NCBI GenBank assembly: GCA_016201685.1
Contig: JACQCJ010000099.1
Coordinates: forward strand, 1-5,596
Reading direction: 5' to 3'
Source of the DNA: Candidatus Peregrinibacteria bacterium
GTDB lineage: Bacteria; Patescibacteriota; Gracilibacteria; Peribacterales; Peribacteraceae
DNA: 5,596 bases
This document shows positions 5,451 through 5,596 of the stretch, piece after piece; within the stretch, counting starts at the first letter, position 1; each line of letters opens with the position of its first letter. Position numbers and translations under genes: made by a program. The notes below the pieces were generated by a model. It was not told the origin of the DNA. It did no database searches and worked only from the letters and a program-made list of their open reading frames with translations.

Positions 5451-5517
5451 CGACGGAGCGTGATACCAATTTGCGAATTAAACGATAGGAATTCTCATCG
5501 AATGAGACCCTCCGTCG
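5451..5517. repeat. Long-loop inverted repeat after protease gene
   Basis: CGACGGAG (5451-5458) and CTCCGTCG (5510-5517) are perfect 8-bp inverted copies 51 bp apart, starting 11 bp after the protease stop. Inside are GAATT/AATTC (5475-5479 with 5490-5494) and a tight hairpin at 5493-5507, so the RNA could fold into a branched structure. No T-run follows, so it is not a standard terminator. It could be a 3' stability element or a small mobile-repeat remnant. Confidence 0.5.
5493..5507. repeat. Small perfect hairpin TCTCAT-CGA-ATGAGA
   Basis: A 6-bp perfect stem (5493-5498 with 5502-5507) with a CGA loop sits near the right arm of the larger inverted repeat. With no following T-run it is not a clear terminator. 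Confidence 0.5.
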
Positions 5518-5596
5518 AATGCCGCGAAGCGTTCCGCATAGCGAAGAATGACCCTCAATGATCTCAGGACATTCCTAACGTTTCGAATGCGAAGTG
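5518..5596. other. Right-end intergenic DNA, no gene seen
   Basis: No start, stop and length combination here suggests a gene. The words TCGAATG (5498, 5515, 5583) and GCGAAG (5524, 5541, 5589) each recur three times between 5498 and 5594, and AGAATGAC (5545-5552) also occurs at 118-125. This resembles degenerate dispersed intergenic repeat DNA. Confidence 0.4.

Overview
The window is dominated by one minus-strand gene, rpoB (RNA polymerase beta subunit), at 626-4642. It is flanked by three small plus-strand genes and by intergenic DNA rich in repeats and hairpins. The DNA is moderately to highly GC-rich; rpoB third codon positions are mostly G or C. The beta subunit has the compact bacterial layout close to that of Firmicutes and lacks the large E. 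coli-type insertions. The isolated rpoB, the lysine-rich tail on a core enzyme, the small compact genes and weak or missing ribosome binding sites suggest an uncultivated bacterium. Candidate Phyla Radiation (Patescibacteria, perhaps the Peregrinibacteria/Peribacteria side) is my guess, at low to moderate confidence, made without any database search.

Layout from left to right. Positions 1-272 hold no convincing gene. They contain an intrinsic terminator reading leftward (88-116), a second small hairpin and a purine-rich stretch. Positions 273-548 (+) encode a 91-residue acidic protein of unknown function. Positions 549-625 form the convergent gap between that gene and rpoB; it carries five tandem 8-bp units plus inverted copies that fold into a bulged hairpin. 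Positions 626-4642 (-) are rpoB. Its catalytic core is intact, but it has about 130 extra residues at the N terminus, the first 89 of which have 30 Lys/Arg and no acidic residue, and an 88-residue strongly acidic C-terminal tail.

Positions 4643-4847 are a divergent promoter region. The rpoB promoter (TTGACC, 16-bp spacer, TACAAT) has a run of eight Gs in its spacer. Facing the other way is an extended -10 promoter whose predicted start of transcription falls on the A of the next gene's ATG. Between them lies a small TTCGG/CCGAA repeat cluster. Positions 4848-5018 and 5015-5440 (+) form a two-gene unit with an ATGA overlap: a 56-residue basic protein resembling the DUF5678 family, and a 141-residue single-domain retropepsin-like aspartic protease with an ALVDTGAD active-site motif. 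Positions 5441-5596 hold inverted repeats and no gene.

The two most unusual points are the oppositely charged tails on the RNA polymerase beta subunit, encoded away from rpoC and the rplJL genes, and the translationally coupled small-protein/retropepsin pair apparently transcribed from a leaderless promoter and sharing its control region with rpoB.
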